Below, one piece after another: positions 25,801 to 40,800 of a stretch of 64,000 bases of DNA; within the stretch, counting starts at the first letter, position 1, and each line of letters opens with the position of its first letter. Source of the stretch: Hippasteria phrygiana (Eukaryota; Echinodermata; Asteroidea; Valvatida; Goniasteridae); assembly GCA_037893225.1 (NCBI GenBank), contig JAZGUH010000157.1, positions 654,853 through 718,852 of the forward strand. The letters are read 5' to 3'. The position numbers and the translations under genes were made by a program. Below the pieces are notes generated by a model. It saw only the letters and a program-made list of their open reading frames with translations. It was not told the DNA's origin and did no database searches.

Positions 25801-28800
25801 TTCTGTGACTGGACGGGAAGCTTCTCCTACATGGTGTCTGTCTCTCTCTAGCTGTGTTTGGCGTTCGGAAGTCCCTTCCAGAACACGCTGGATGGAGGGG
25901 AAATTCTTATGCTTGATTGCATTCCGCAGACTCTGCCAGCTGGCTCCTGAGAATGTCGTGACTAGTTGCTTTGCTTCAAGTTTGGATGCAGCTCTAATTG
26001 GTGTGGATCTTGGTGGCACATTCACATCATATCTACGCAGCTTCCATGTCAGGTTAACCTTCGTACCATCTTCAAGGTCGGACTTCTTGGCAGGGCTTAG
26101 GTGCTGAAGAGGGACACTCTTCATTGCCCTTGGAAAGAAATCACGGTACGGGAAAATAAGCTCCAGGCCCTCCTTCTGAATCCTACTCACATAAGATGTG
26201 AGCATCTGAGGTGCCTCTTTCAGCCTGAGGGCAACGAGGAAATTTGCTGTTTCATTCTTGAATCGTTTGGCTCTAATGCTCTGATTGGTGCAGTGATGAC
26301 AAGTCAATGATAACTCTTCTGGTGAATACAGCTCTGCTTGGGTATCATGTATTGCAGCACTGAGCAACCTCTGCACTACAATATCAATGTACCGCCGGAT
26401 TGGTGAGGTGAAGTGAGTGTAGGAAGGTTTCTTCAAGGTGTGGTGTCCTACATTTGGACTAGCTTGTTGACCACCAAATTCATAGTCGCCAGAATTGATG
26501 TAGACTGCTCTCTCCATTAAGTGGTGAATGTTTGCCCGAGCCACAGCCAACTGGGGATGATTCTCATCACTGCATATTATGTCATTGAGCTTGGCCATTT
26601 TTATTGCCTCCCCCTCTGGAGAAGCAATGATAGCCATCAACTTCTCCATTGTATCTTTCAAAACAGGGACATCCTGATGAGCACTTGTTTCCCATTCTTC
26701 TCCATCCAAGGCTGGCACAGACTGGAGGTAGAAGCTGTTCTGAATATCCTCTTTGTGGCTGTTAAGCCATTCATTGACCTTGCTTCTATCAGGTGGAAGT
26801 TGACTTCTCAGAGGAGTTAACGTGGGATATTTGCTTAGTAGGAACTTTGACACCACTTCGTTAGCAATCAGCATCATTTCTTCAACCATGGAGGATGCTA
26901 ATGGATGATGAAGCTCTTCTTCCTCTTGGTCATGGCTGTAAGCGAGAGAACCATCCATCAGACGAGAACGTCTTCGATTCTGTGCAAGTTTGCTCAGTTG
27001 TGTGACCTTCTCTTCTGCTGGATCTAAATGTTTTCCATGATGCTGTACCATGATCATCTTTTCGGCTTCCACAAATGTCAATCTCTGCTTAGACTGAATT
27101 ATGGAATGCTCAAACCCAACTCCTGTGATGAAGCCTTTTTCATCCATGGTGACAAAGATGGAGAAAGTAAGCCTGTCTTGTCCTGGAAGTAAACTGCAAA
27201 TATTATTACTCAGCAGTGGGGGCAGCATACCAACAGGCTTAGAAAATGCTGAAAAAAAAGTCTCCCCTCTTTCCCTCGCTTCCTGATCTAATGCCGAGTT
27301 TTTCTGAACAAAGTTAGCAACGTCTGCAATGTGGATGCCAACTTGGAACTTTCCATCTTGCATCTCAATGCTTAGGGCATCGTCTAAGTCCTGTGTCTCT
27401 GGATCATCCACTGTGAAGACAAACTGGCCTCTCAAGTCTTTACGGGACTGAATTGCCTTATCTAGAATCTTCCAGTCTTGGGGGAAGTCCCTCTTAACCT
27501 CACTGATGGTGGAGTGTAGGAATTCTTCCCTGAGACCATGGGTGTGCTTCAGAATGAGTAATCCATTGTCTTTATTGTCGCCAACAGGAAGCTCTTCGGT
27601 AACAAAACCCATTGGATAGGGGTTATTCTCCTCCCACTTCCAATACTTCACAACGAAAAGCTTAGTTTGCCTATCTTTTCTGGAAACATTCACAAGTCTG
27701 TCAAACTTGAACTTTCTTTCTTGCTTATAAAGCGAAACTGGTACAAAATCTCCTGGAGTAAGACCTCTTTTTTTGTGATCTTTCCAAACGCCCGGACCAG
27801 AAACTGCATACAGCTTTGGGAATGTTCGGTCAATGGGCACCATCAGGTTATCGGTAAATTTATCTAGGGTGCAGACAATCTTGTTCCTTCGCGGGTTGGT
27901 TGATCTTTTCAAGATACAAATGACCCTGCCATAGACTTTCTTGTTTGCAGTGGCAACATCATTTTCTGAATCATCTTCATCATTTTGGAGAATTTCAACA
28001 ACAACCTCATCTAGGTGAAGTGCCTGTCCCCTTTTCTTTCTGCCACTGATACAAATCTCTTGGGAAGAATTATCACCCTTCGGGACTGCAGAAGTGAATC
28101 CAGACGTCTCAAATCTAAATGAGCATATCTTGTACTTATCTGGCTCACTGTCAACAAGTCTTAGACCTTCTCTCTGTGACTCCGCATCCATCATCTTTAA
28201 ATCCTCCTCCGTTTCATCTGAACCGTCTTCTTCAAAATCTCTGGCACTCTCCAGTTTGGATCGGTCATGTGTCTCTTTGAAATGCACTTTTATCAGATTA
28301 CCCGCTGGAACCATTTTGACCTTGGGCATTTTCCCACCACCTTTTTTAGATGATGTCCCCCCTGGCTTCATCTGGATATTTGGTAGATTGTAGGCTGGTT
28401 GTGAATGTCTGGCATCAGAGCAGCCTAGCACAGGCCAACCTTCTTCTCCGAGTGCAGTTACTTGGGTCTTGACTGATTCAATTTTGTCACCCAGTGCCCC
28501 TTTTATGGACACCTCTGCAATGCTCTCTGGATGAACTTGTACATCTTGTGCTCTCTGTTTGTCATCTTTCTTTCTGTGTGGATTAGGGTTCTTATTGAAG
28601 AATATTTTCAGCTCCTGTGTAGGCTGGAAGAAGCTATGAATGTCACCTTTCTCATCTTGTACCCTCTGTTTGTGCACCTTTGCAATGCTCTCAAATTCAG
28701 ATGCATCATCTTCTGCTGTCTGACTGTGTTCTTTTACAATTCTCTCTGGTTCAGAGGCGTCACCTAGTTCTCTTTGACTGTGCAGGCTCACAATTCTCTC

Positions 28801-31800
28801 TGATTGAGATGTGTCATCTCGTCGTGCTCTCTGATTGTGCACCTTAACAATGCTCTCTACATCAGATTTTTCATCTCGTGCACTCTGATTATGCACCTTA
28901 ACAATGCTCTCTGGTTCAGATGCATCATCTCCAGCTGCTCTTTGATAGTGCACCTTTACCATGCTCTCTGGTATAGATGTGTCATTTTGTGCACTTTGAT
29001 TGTGCACCTTAACAATGCTCTCTGGTTCAGATGTGTCATTTTGTGCTCTCTGATTGTGCACCTTAACAGTGCTCTCTGGTTCAGATGTGTCATTTTGTGC
29101 TCTCTGATTGTGCACCTTAACAATGCTCTCTGGTTCAGATGTGTCATTTTGTGCTCTCTGATTGTGCACCTTAACAATGCTCTCTGGTTCAGATGTGTCA
29201 TTTTGTGCTCTCTGATTGTGCACCTTAACAATGCTCTCTGGTTCAGATGTGTCATTTTGTGCTCTCTGATTGTGCACCTTAACAATGCTTTCCAGTTTAC
29301 CATGCTCAGGTGCTTCCTGTTTCTTATCATTTGCAGTACTTTCTCGTTCAATTGTTTCTTCTTGTTCTGCTGCCTCCAGCATGTCTTCCTTAGCCTGCCT
29401 CAAGAGCTCTTTGAGCATGTCATCTTCATAGTCGCTATCCTCGTCATATGTATACCACAAGTCGGCATCAAAGCTACTGTCCTGGTCATCTGCTGCCTGT
29501 GATGTGGTTTGTGTCATGTTGGACGCGGTGCTGCCACTATCCCAGTGTGGATTTGGGTTTGAGGGAATGGTTTTATTTTTCTGCTGGTGGGCAGGCTGGA
29601 AAGGTACAGCATTTGGATTCAAACTTTGACAAGCTGCTCTGACCTGTGCATGAATGCTCTCCACAGTGGTCTCCTGATGAGCGCCCAGAAAAACAAAATG
29701 AAAACACAATCAGGGTTGGAAATTCCTGGACAATAATAAATGACAGGTGTTTCACTGGAAACACCCCTTAAGGTTTCAACATAAATACATGCCAATTATA
29801 TGTTTCGTTAGGCAAAAATGTTTTCTGCTCACCGAACTTGTTTGCATAGCAGCTACATTAAATTGTTCTCAGAGCCTTTAGAGAATGCTGGATCTTAGAT
29901 TATGGAACTGCAAAGTTTAGGTATAAAAAAAACTCACACTTACAACTGAGAAATTATAACTTGGGGTAAAACATATCAATATCAATTGTTTCTCAGTAAC
30001 CATGTACTAACCAAGGGATAAAGGCTTTTGTTTTCTTCACACTCTCTCAGATACTTCTTCCATTTTGTGGAACAGATACCAACAGAGCACAATGCAACTG
30101 GATCCCCGACCACAAGCAGTAGGGACTGAGCGCGGGTGAAGGCCGTGTTGAGCAACTTGAGATCGGACAGAAAGCTGCAGTGGAACTCCTTGTCCTGTTC
30201 CTTCTTGTGGACTCCTGGTCTTAGTAGGGTTTTAAGGGTGCGCACGATGCTTATGATGACGACTCGGAACTGTTTTCCTGAGGAATACAAAAGTCGGAAA
30301 ATGTTGTCATGCCAAATAAATAATCTGGGAAAACAATCGGCGCTGATTTGGCAATAAAATAATTTCAACCAGTTACTGACAGTATGCTTAGTCTAAAATT
30401 GTATAAAATTGTTTGTGCCAAACGGGCAGCGCTGCAAGTCGACCCTGAAGTTTGAGTTTGGGTTCGATTTGGCAAAGTTTAGAATTTTTGTCTGAAAAAT
30501 ATGGCTTAGTTTGGGTTAAGCAGCAAATGAAACTTCAAGGGAATTTTTGTATACATTATAATGCACATAGCTGACAAATACTAACCATGAGCATTTAACC
30601 AAATGTTCTTAAAGTAACCCAGGGGACTATGCTACATTATTTATTCTGCTAGAGCTAGTGAGTGTCCCACAACAGGACCTGAACCCTCAACATTCCAAAA
30701 AGCAATTAATTAGTATGTATGCCTATACCTTGAATATTGTCCACCGTTTCAACAGTTACACGGCCTAGTCCCTTCTTTCTCAGGCTGTCACGGATCACAC
30801 GGACCTGCAAGTAAAATACAGAGATTGAATGATGCATGTAGCTGAATCAACATTGGGAAGACACATGGTACCTTGAAAACTGAGAGCAACCTTATCTTCA
30901 AACTAATGACGCGATATAAAAGTCGCAAAAATATGCCATATTAAAGGCTGATATATGATTTCAGTAAAAGTTGCTACAAAACTCTTTTCTAGGAGCTAAA
31001 AACGGGCCAATTTCACAGAGCTATAAACACAAAAATTTACTTCAGCACAAAATCCTTGCTTTATAGTAGTAAATTCAGGTTACCAGCCAAAACTCGATCC
31101 ATGTGAATGTCAACAGTAGCACGTCACAAGCAATATACATGGAGTTTTGGCTGGTAGCCTGGCTTTACTAAGCAAGGTTTTTGTGCTCAGTTAAGCAAAG
31201 TCTGGTTCTTAAAGGTAGTGTACACGATTGGTAATCCTCCAATTTTGTTTTACTGAATTATTACGAAATACCTTACTAGACTAAGTTAATAGTAGTCTCA
31301 ATCATCCTGTGAAATGATGGCACCAGGTGTGCTGTCATTGTCAAGAAAAGTGGAAATTTATATCGTTTTCTGCCCTGTAGCCTTTAGTCAAGGCGCGCGT
31401 GGCTACCCGTATGAGTGGTGCACCCCGGACATGCTGGCATTGGGGGCGCATCACGCATCCAGGTAGCCACGCGCGCCTTGACTAAAGGCTATCATCTGCC
31501 CGTAATGGTTGAAAACGAGTGCCGTTTTCCTCTCGTTTTTTCCGCCATCCAACAATGCAAAACTTTGAACAGGTCAGTGGAACGATATTTCCTATAAAAT
31601 ACTAACTCCCAAATCTGCCCATTTCTGAAAATTGCAACAATGACCAATCATGTACACTGCCTTCAACCCCTTGAGTACGGTTATTCTAGTGAGGCGCCGG
31701 GGGCGGCCTGTGCAGCCAAGCGAAACGGACACAAGAGGCTTGTGCAGCAAAGTGTAACACACACAATAATCCAACAATTGAAAATGCAGAAAATGACGTG

Positions 31801-34800
31801 TATAGACGTCATCCAGCCTGGTGGCAATTTTATTTTGGCGCCATTTGGCATCTTCCGTACGCAAGGGGTTAAGCAGTTCTAGGAAACTGGCCCCTGGTGT
31901 TTTGAACACAATAAGACGTTCTGTACATATAGGTATATTAATGTAGCCATTGCAAACCTACCTGCATTATGCTCGCAGATATAACTCCAATACTGCTTGC
32001 ACTAAACGGTCCCCATTCTTCAGGCCAATCTTTACGCAGCTGCTCCACTCTTCGCACTACCTCAAGAACCTAACAATAACACATTATACAAGTTTCCAAA
32101 ACCATGGGACAGGCTGTTGGTCAGTCATGCATGCTTCTCTAGACAGAAATAGGGAGAGGATTCAAATTATTTAAAGAACATGACCAGATGTGAGAGATTG
32201 GGGAGATCTTACAAACATTTCAGGCATTCTTGATGGATCAAACTGGTGGGTACTTGCTTGTTCAAAGCCATCCATTCTGCCCTCTTCTTGAAACAATCTT
32301 ATGGTATGGTGTGCTGGCACATTGTAACACAAGTTATGAGGAGTAACAGTGGCTGAAACACACTGTTCCTACAATCAAGTTTCTTTTATTTTTAGAAGTT
32401 GTCAAATTTAGAATTTTCCATACATTTCCAACATAAAGCATGCTTTCTGTAATGACTTACTATAATACAAAGTATTCCAAACATCAGCTCCTTAAAAAAG
32501 CCAAAAATAACCTATTTCCCAGGTGTTTACAAACCTTTCCTCTTTCTTTTCTGATCTCAAAGTTAATAGTTGGTTCCTTGACATTCTTCATATTAACCCT
32601 AACCCCCTAGGGTGCATGTCAAAATCATTAATAAAATTGGAGGATTTGGGACTATTAGGGTATTGATTTCTCATATTTTATCAATTTTCATAAACAACGC
32701 AAGTGTGCTTACACAACAATGACATCGTTTTTTCTTCGAGTTTGAATAAAATTAGATTGTTGTTGAGTTATACAAACCTCATGGGTGTTGACATACGATT
32801 TTCCCACTTGCTGATCCGTTCCTTTTACCTCCGAAAACATGAGTGGGTAGTACTTGCTGTGTGTGGGTTGCTCAATCCTTGCCTTGAATGACTGGCCGTA
32901 GTACGTAGCAGCAACAAAATCCAGTATAGGCTGGCAAGTTCGATAGTTGAAAGTCAGGAAAACGCGGCAGGCTTTGGCCTGGAACAAGCGCTCCAGCAGT
33001 GACTTGTCCAATCCAACATTACGAACATTCTCAGAGAAAATCTGTATTAAAATCGGGGAATGAGTAGAGTTTACATCAACAAAACTCACAAGGCAAGGAT
33101 TCAGATTACCCAACCCCCAAATGGTATCCCTTTTTTGCAAGGAAAAATTGAATTAATTTTTTAAAGTATCAAAAACACTAAAATATTTCTAACACATTTT
33201 AAACACCTGGTTTCCAAAGAGTGTCTAGTATCTGCCTTTACATATTTGAAGCCCCACTTTGGTCAAGAAATGAGCATGTTTATCATGAAAGTAGATAACT
33301 GTGGGTGACTGTGATTATCAGCATATCATCTAGTAAATTTTGAGGAATATTCATAATTTGAACAAAATTTCTGTAAGGGCATTCTTTTTTATTTCTTTGC
33401 TTTTCATTTCTGAACGACCCTACTTTTGACTTTTCATCAATGTGTTAAACTGAAGTTACAAGTTAAGTAAATAAATCCATATTCTCAGTTTTCCAAAGAT
33501 GATTCATAATTTTTTAGTTCATTTACCTGCCAAACATTGAGAAAATTAGTTTCTTTTTTGGAATTTATTAAGAACAAAACCTACAGTGCGCGGACTACGT
33601 ACCTGAAGTGCGTATTTCACTAATGCTTTGCAATCATAGCTAATGCCCCAAATCCATTGCTAAACAGGAAATTATATTGCAGGAAATTATATTTGCGATC
33701 AAAGACCGATTTCACTAAAACTGCAATAAATTTCTCATTGCAGGACATGTAATGATGGGTATCTTGTGGTGACGCATTAGATCCACAAAGTCTGAGCTCA
33801 TTGCACAAAGTGTGACAAGTGATAATTTCACACTATTCATTCAGCATTTTTTCTCATTAGTTTTGTGTTTAATGTCTTTTCTTTTTTCCCCTCAACGCAA
33901 CTGTCATGGCTTTAGTCAAATGGAAAAATAGCACACCGTCGCAATGGCAATGGAGTTCCATGGATAAGTAGTGATGATCACGAACCAGGATTTTAGTGAA
34001 ATGTGCCCCAGGTTATGCTTCAACATAGGAAACAGGTATTTATAAGAAAACGGGAGTCTTAAATCAGAATTCATTTGCGCAAATTTGTACTTTTAAGTTG
34101 CCAAAGAGGATTTATACTTTGTTCCTTTTAATTAACTTATGCCAAAAGTTGCCAAAGATGGATTTATATTTTATTTACAGGCCTCAAATTTAACGGCAAC
34201 CACGACGGCCAGTGCCGTCAATGCCGTTAAATTTGCCGTGGTGCCCTTTACAAAATCGCACTTTTCACGGCCAGTCTTGCCCTCGTTCCCGTTCCGCGGG
34301 CCGTCGGCGCGGCAACGGTGCGCGCGGACCAGACCATTACGGTACCGGTTACATACCCGATTGAGAGCTAAACGTGGTACTAAATAGTACGTACGTGTAA
34401 TGTACATGAATGTAATGTGTGTAAGGTTCAACGATGAAAACATTAAAATTTGGGGTACGAGTTGACTCGGGTACGAGTTGACCTATTACCAACAAATCAT
34501 ATCGCCCGATGCCCGGGACTCGACAACCAAAATCAGGCGTCGGGCTACCGTTTCTTGTCGGTGGCGAAGTCCGACAGATTGAACCTATTTTTCAAAATCG
34601 GGCTCATATGAAACGCATAGTAAATTGATAATGATTGTTTCTGATTTTGTCCAAAACAAATGCGAAAACCATAAGTCAGTTGAACTCCGAGGCCCAGCAT
34701 GACGTATAAAGAATTTGTCAAGAAGTACAACAGTTCAATTTACACATTGCACGGGGCACTGTGGAAGCAGCGTATTTGTTGAAGTCTACATATGCAGCAG

Positions 34801-37800
34801 GCCACCGGCTAACTAAATTCTCACTACGTACGTTCCGTAGACTATGTTCTAGTCCGTGATGAACGAGTGTATTTTTGTGTGTGGACTGGTGCTTGAACAT
34901 GTACGTATGTAGAACGAAATATGTTAAATTAAAGACTTAATTTGAAGTCTATTAGCAAACAGTTGTTTACGTAAATGTATTCGGTGAGCACGAACACGTT
35001 CTAAAGTATTCCTGTCCAGCTTTGGATGGAGATTTTATAAGGTAAGAAATGAACGATCAAAATTCAATGAGATCAACGATTTTTATACCATTGTTAAGAC
35101 GTACAAGTTTTTAGTCTAGTAGATTTTTGTAGTTGAAATTTTCTCCCCCAAATCACGGGAGCTGCACGGGAGCGATTTTTTTTCAGTAATGTTGAAAAAT
35201 TATCGCTCCGTAATTTTTTTTTAAAGCCGTTTTGGAGCTTTACGAAGTGGAATCGCTCTCCGCTCCCGTGTATTTTTTCCGCTGGATTAATTTAAAGCGA
35301 TCAAAAGGTGAAGAATTCGCCAAGTCAGCAAATAAATGCCAAAGCTGGATTCATTCTTCTCAGGATGTGTGTTTTTTGCTTCTTATAGTGTTTCCTGTAT
35401 TTATTTTGAGATTTTAACGCCCTGCTCGTATTGGTAACGAAGTTGTGTAGCACAACGTGATTTCCCACATAATCAGGCCCGCTACGCCGATGTGTGCACG
35501 CGTTGTGGCCGGTCAGCATTACGTTGCTGTCCGTGCTCCACCGTTCATACCTAGCTCGCGGCACAGAACTTGTTTGCTGTTGCCATGACCATACATGTAC
35601 ATCACTTAAATTTCCCTTTATAGTTAGCCTCCGTGCCCTTTTTTAAAAAATGCCATCGGTCTTGGTGCCCTTTGTTTTGGCCTTGGTGCCTTGCCAAATT
35701 GTTCATTATCAAAGGCAAAATGGCCGTGCCCTAGACAATTTGAGGCCTGTATTTATCTAAAAACCATCGAACTAAAAGTTAATTCAGAACAAGACAGTTG
35801 TACATTGAACAAGCTGCATCATAACATCCTTCTGTTCTCTCAACAGAACGGTTACGACAAATTTATGCCATTACCTAAATCATGATGTTAAAATAAATGC
35901 CATTGGACAAACTTTACTCGCGTCATTTTTGGGTCAACGATTACACCAATAAAAAAATACCTTTTTAACCAACTTCGGCAAAGCCATTGCAATTGCGTTG
36001 CAGCAATCCAGATACTGCACACGTTTGCATCATAGTGATGGTCATTTATATTCGGCAGATAATCGGCCATTGAAAAGAACTACCTGGTAAAATGTATATG
36101 TACAGAAAGAGTATTTCTTGTAGTATATAGTTTAAAGGAAGACAATACAACAGTTTCTAGTAACGGCGAGAGAAGTTTTCCTTCTTTGGTTCCGGTAGTG
36201 GCTGTAGTATCGCGTACACATGTACGTCCTTAACGTGTGCCACGCGTGCACGTACGTGAGGCATAACGCCCATACCATTATTGTAGTGGGTTGACCTGAG
36301 CTAGGTTGAGGGGCCGTAATTTGTTTCTTCTTGGCATAAGCATGCATCATGAACAAGTTCATTACAAGTCCTATGTGAGTTTTAAAGAAAATTTAAAATT
36401 TGAAAAGCTTGATTTCTCAATAACAGATTTGTTTATCTTAAGAATATTTGTGCGTAGGCCTACATTACCATGAGCCTTACTTTATTCTCCCCCTGATAAA
36501 CAATTTGTACAGCGACCGCTCGCCCAGTTAATTTTAATACATTTGTACGCGCGCGCCAAACTTTGTGTGGTGTATGCATTTTGAATGGAGAAATTACTTG
36601 ACAAATTTGTGCATGACAAACAGATGCGAAAACGCCCCCCCCCCCCCCCCCCAAAAAAAAACAAAAAAAACAAACAAACAAAAACTAAAATGACAGCAAA
36701 ATTCCTCTTACCTTCGGACTCATCTGCATGTGGTCCCCAGCTAATACAACACATGTATCTCTGGTTGCCATGGCGAGTGGTATCAGGGCCTCGGCTTCCA
36801 ACACTTGGCCAGCCTCGTCAATTAATATGTGACTAAATTTCCCTTGAAGATTGTCGGAGACCAGATTAATTGCAGTGGTGAGTGTCGTCACGACGATTTG
36901 AGACCTTGCTATCTCCTCGTCATCAGGCAGGCGGATACTGCCGTTCTTGTCTTGCAGCAGGTAGGGGCGAACGTTTTGCTCGATAGTGCTAATGTTGCGG
37001 TATGTAGCATAGATGCGAACCATTCTCAAACTAGGATTCTGTGACTTGGTTTCTTCCACAAAATTGTGCAGATAGTTAGTTATGTACCAGTCGGCAGCAC
37101 TGCAGGGTAAAAAAGAAATGCATCAACGTAACTAATTTTGCGATAAATTAATTTTTTATTAACTACAGACTAGTCCAAGCACTAGCATACATTCAAAGTG
37201 CATTTAGTACCTATTAAAGAAAGGTACTTTTGAATGACTAGACATCAAATGAAAAACCCACCCACGTTAAATTAATCGAATAGTTAATTTACAAATGTTG
37301 AATTATTTGTGGCCCGACAATAATTTGGGCATATCTTTGTGTGCATTTAGATGCGCAAAAGCAACCAAGAATAAACGCCCTTTTTTTTTTTTTAGAGAGA
37401 GTTGCAGATAAAGAAAATAGAACAAGGTGGTTTTTCGTTAAGTTAAAATAAATATATAAAAAATAAATATTAAAAAGCAAGGAAAGATTTTTGTATGCAT
37501 GATATACAGCCTACCAATGAGAACCAAGGGTTGACAATGAGGCCAAAAAACAATTTGTTGTGTTGCCCTCGGACAGGTAAAATTGGAAAAGAGGGTCGGT
37601 CGGTCTGAAAAAACATTTTCTTTTGCTCATCTAATACTATTGGAAACGAGGTTGAAAATAAAGTAAGCCCTGTGGATGAGGTTAAGCTATGCCGTCATGT
37701 GACCGATTTGAAGAAAAAGCAGTTTGGTTGCTTTTCTCTCTAGGTTGTTGTAAACATCGAGAGATACGACAAAGTGTCATGTAACTTCTGACCACGAAAA

Positions 37801-40800
37801 AGATGAACATGATGTTGGACATCCCTCATATTAAACAAAAGACAAATCACACAAAACTAAAGGAACCAAGATTTTTGGGGCGTTCTTTTATACACTAGAA
37901 ATTAAAGGAAAGATCTTCAGTAATTTATTCTTTTCAAATTTACATCAAATACCGGATGAGTAGCACCTTAGGCAACCCTAACCTCACATTGGAACCCAAA
38001 AAATTAAGTAACTGAAGTTGTGTTCAAAGTATTTGAAATCGAAAGCAGTAATTAAAGACTGTATTTTGCAATTTTAATTGAATATTACACTTTTTAAACT
38101 TTTGTTCACTCCCAATCACATACCTTATGAACTGAATCTCTCATTCACCAAGTTTAATTTCAAAATACAAAAATTTCTTGTTTAAATTTTGGGTAACTTG
38201 GAGGGCATCAACCTGAATACATGGGCCACCTAAAACCCGCTATCTGTTTGACAAATTTCTTAGTTTCTCAAAACTTGGCATGTGTATACAAATGAAATGG
38301 CGCAAGCAAAAATTACCTGTTGGAGTGAGTACAAATCAAGATCCTGCTGGTTGGCCGTTCTTTCAAAGTACGCATCACTGACATTGCTAGCGTATACGTC
38401 TTCCCAGTTCCAAAGGGTCCACAGAGGAGCACAGGGCCTACTCCGGGCATTGGGGGTGCATCTTTGCCTCCATGGGTACTGATGTAGCGTATGATTTGTT
38501 CTTGATGTGGGTTAGCACCCTCATCATCTGTCCAAGGAGGACTTGGCCCCAACCTAAAACAGATAACAGTGGCACACGAGGTAATGAAAGCTTTCACATT
38601 TCTACCCGCACACATTACACCTTCCCATCTTGAGCTTGTAACTTCAAGAGTTCTTTCAGTTTTTTTTTTATACATGTTAGTTTTTCCTCATGAAATTTCC
38701 CTGCAGAAATCCATTTTGCTACTTCTTGCTTGGCTATAAGGCTTTCTAGTCTTTGTGATCAAACCAATTTAGCTGTCAATGTTTCTGAGATGTTTGCTTG
38801 ATTTGCTCTTTCTCTTATCTCCAAATTGGTGAAATAAATATTACAGCCCGAGCACGTAATTCCCACAATACAGAGGCATCAGTTGTATCAACAGCAAGCC
38901 AGTGCGTGGTCTACTGAAATAATAATGTACTGCTGCAAACTGTTTGCAAACTGAAATATACAGTGCATATAAAAAAAAAGGTAATCTGAATTCAGGGGGT
39001 TAATTTGCCAAGGTTATTTAGTTTGACAATGTGGTTTACCAATAAGGAGCTCCTCAGCTTTCCATTGATGCCTTTCAATTGTTCAATAATGCCAACCCCT
39101 AAAGCGCATCTGCGCGTGCGTGTTGCTTTGTTGCTAGCCTTGGTCAAGTGCAAGCAACCGCACTGAATGCCACTGTCTTAAGGCCGGTTCATACTTAACG
39201 CGAATGCGAAAGCGGAGCGAATTTTGTGACGTCAACAATGGTTGTTTCAGTGTGACGTTCGCCGTTACCCAGACGAATTCGCTTCGCCCTCAAATTCGCT
39301 TGAAGTATGAACCGGCCTCTATTCCCAGTGTACAATGCACGTACACGCAGCTAACGCGTAGCGAAATTCGTCTTGAGAAAAGACAAACATGTGCGGCGCA
39401 TGCATTGTACAATGTACATGTACAATGTCTGTCTTCTGTACGTGTAGACAAGATGATGTCTTTTTGACAGCTCAAGTGTGATTGTAGGCGTCCATGGTAT
39501 TATTTATCAGTTGGCTGTTACTAATCAACAATGCCGAAATAGAAACAAACGTTAGTCTTTCGAAGTGCCGTAAAGAAGCCAACTGAAGGTAAATGTCATA
39601 GGACTCCAACTACTCAACAAGTGAAGCCTAATTGTCAACCCGGCCCCCCAATCCTGCCTGCCCCGATCCACGATCTCTGTGGCCGGCCCATTTTTAGTGG
39701 ATCCGAGCTCGATCCCGGTGGCCCCGATCTCATGATGCCGTGGTGATTTTCAGCATGTATTTATTTTATTCCTCCGGTTTTTTTTTGCCGATATCGAACA
39801 GCCTTATAATGTCCAAAATTGAAAACATTGCACTGATCTATGGAGGATTTTGACCCCTTTCTGTATTGACATGTTATGATTTGTTTTTTAGAATCAGTTC
39901 AACTCTGATTTTACCAGTTTTCAACTTGAGACAATTCTTTATGAATTATGAGTAAAACAGAGATTAGAACCAAACATGTTTAGTGAGTTTCAAACATTGC
40001 GAAAGAACACGCAAATGAGTACTTAACGCAAATGCATGCAGAACTGAAATAACACACAAAAATAGACAAAATAAAATTATTTCCCTACCTACCAATCTGA
40101 ATTTTTTTCCAGACCGTTACTGTAAACACACATTTTTTTTTGTTCGGCCCGAGTAGGTGATATTGTCATTCAATAGTGTATTAAAGGTAACTTACAAACA
40201 CTGGTTCATTGATTGTCCCATTTCAAAGTCCAAAACAGTATTCATTATTTTTCTATTACAAGTTTTCGTGTTTTTTTTTGTAAAGTGCCTAGATTGTTCA
40301 GAAATAGGCCTACTGCCATTTGTGAGTTGTTTGACAACTTTGCCCATGTGCAGCATGATTGATGTAGGTTATAATGGTGTAATGCATGTGCTGAAGTTTT
40401 GCTGCACACATCTCTGACTGGAGTTGCCTAGCATTGAGAGTATTTTTCTCACTGTGTTTACATGCATGCACGTACGGACCACATCACGCCTGTAGTTGAA
40501 TCACATTTGCGTGTGACATGCTTTTGCATACTGTGTTTTGACTAACAAGATGCACACACGCGGGCACACACACATGTTTGTAAGTTTTCTGTTTTTCTAA
40601 AATTTATAATTCATCAAACAATCCATAAGGGAAACTGACTAGGTAAATTTGCGACATTGAGTGATCCCCAACATGTCGCTTCCCAGGTCGTATCGTAAAA
40701 TTGGGTGTGATCCCTGGCTATACGGCATTCTGGGTTTATGACTTCTGACTATATAAGCGCCCACCCGAACAAAGATACTGACAATTTGGGAGACCGCTAA

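Noticed and set aside
28804..29502. Long plus-strand open frame (232 codons) with repeated LIVHLNNALWFRC units
   Set aside because: It is the antisense shadow of the 54-base coding repeat in exon 21; a 54-base period keeps every stop-free frame open.
25018..29709. Separate intronless RNB gene
   Set aside because: Both ends are splice sites whose phases match helicase 1 and helicase 2 exons; no start codon with support at its 5' end.
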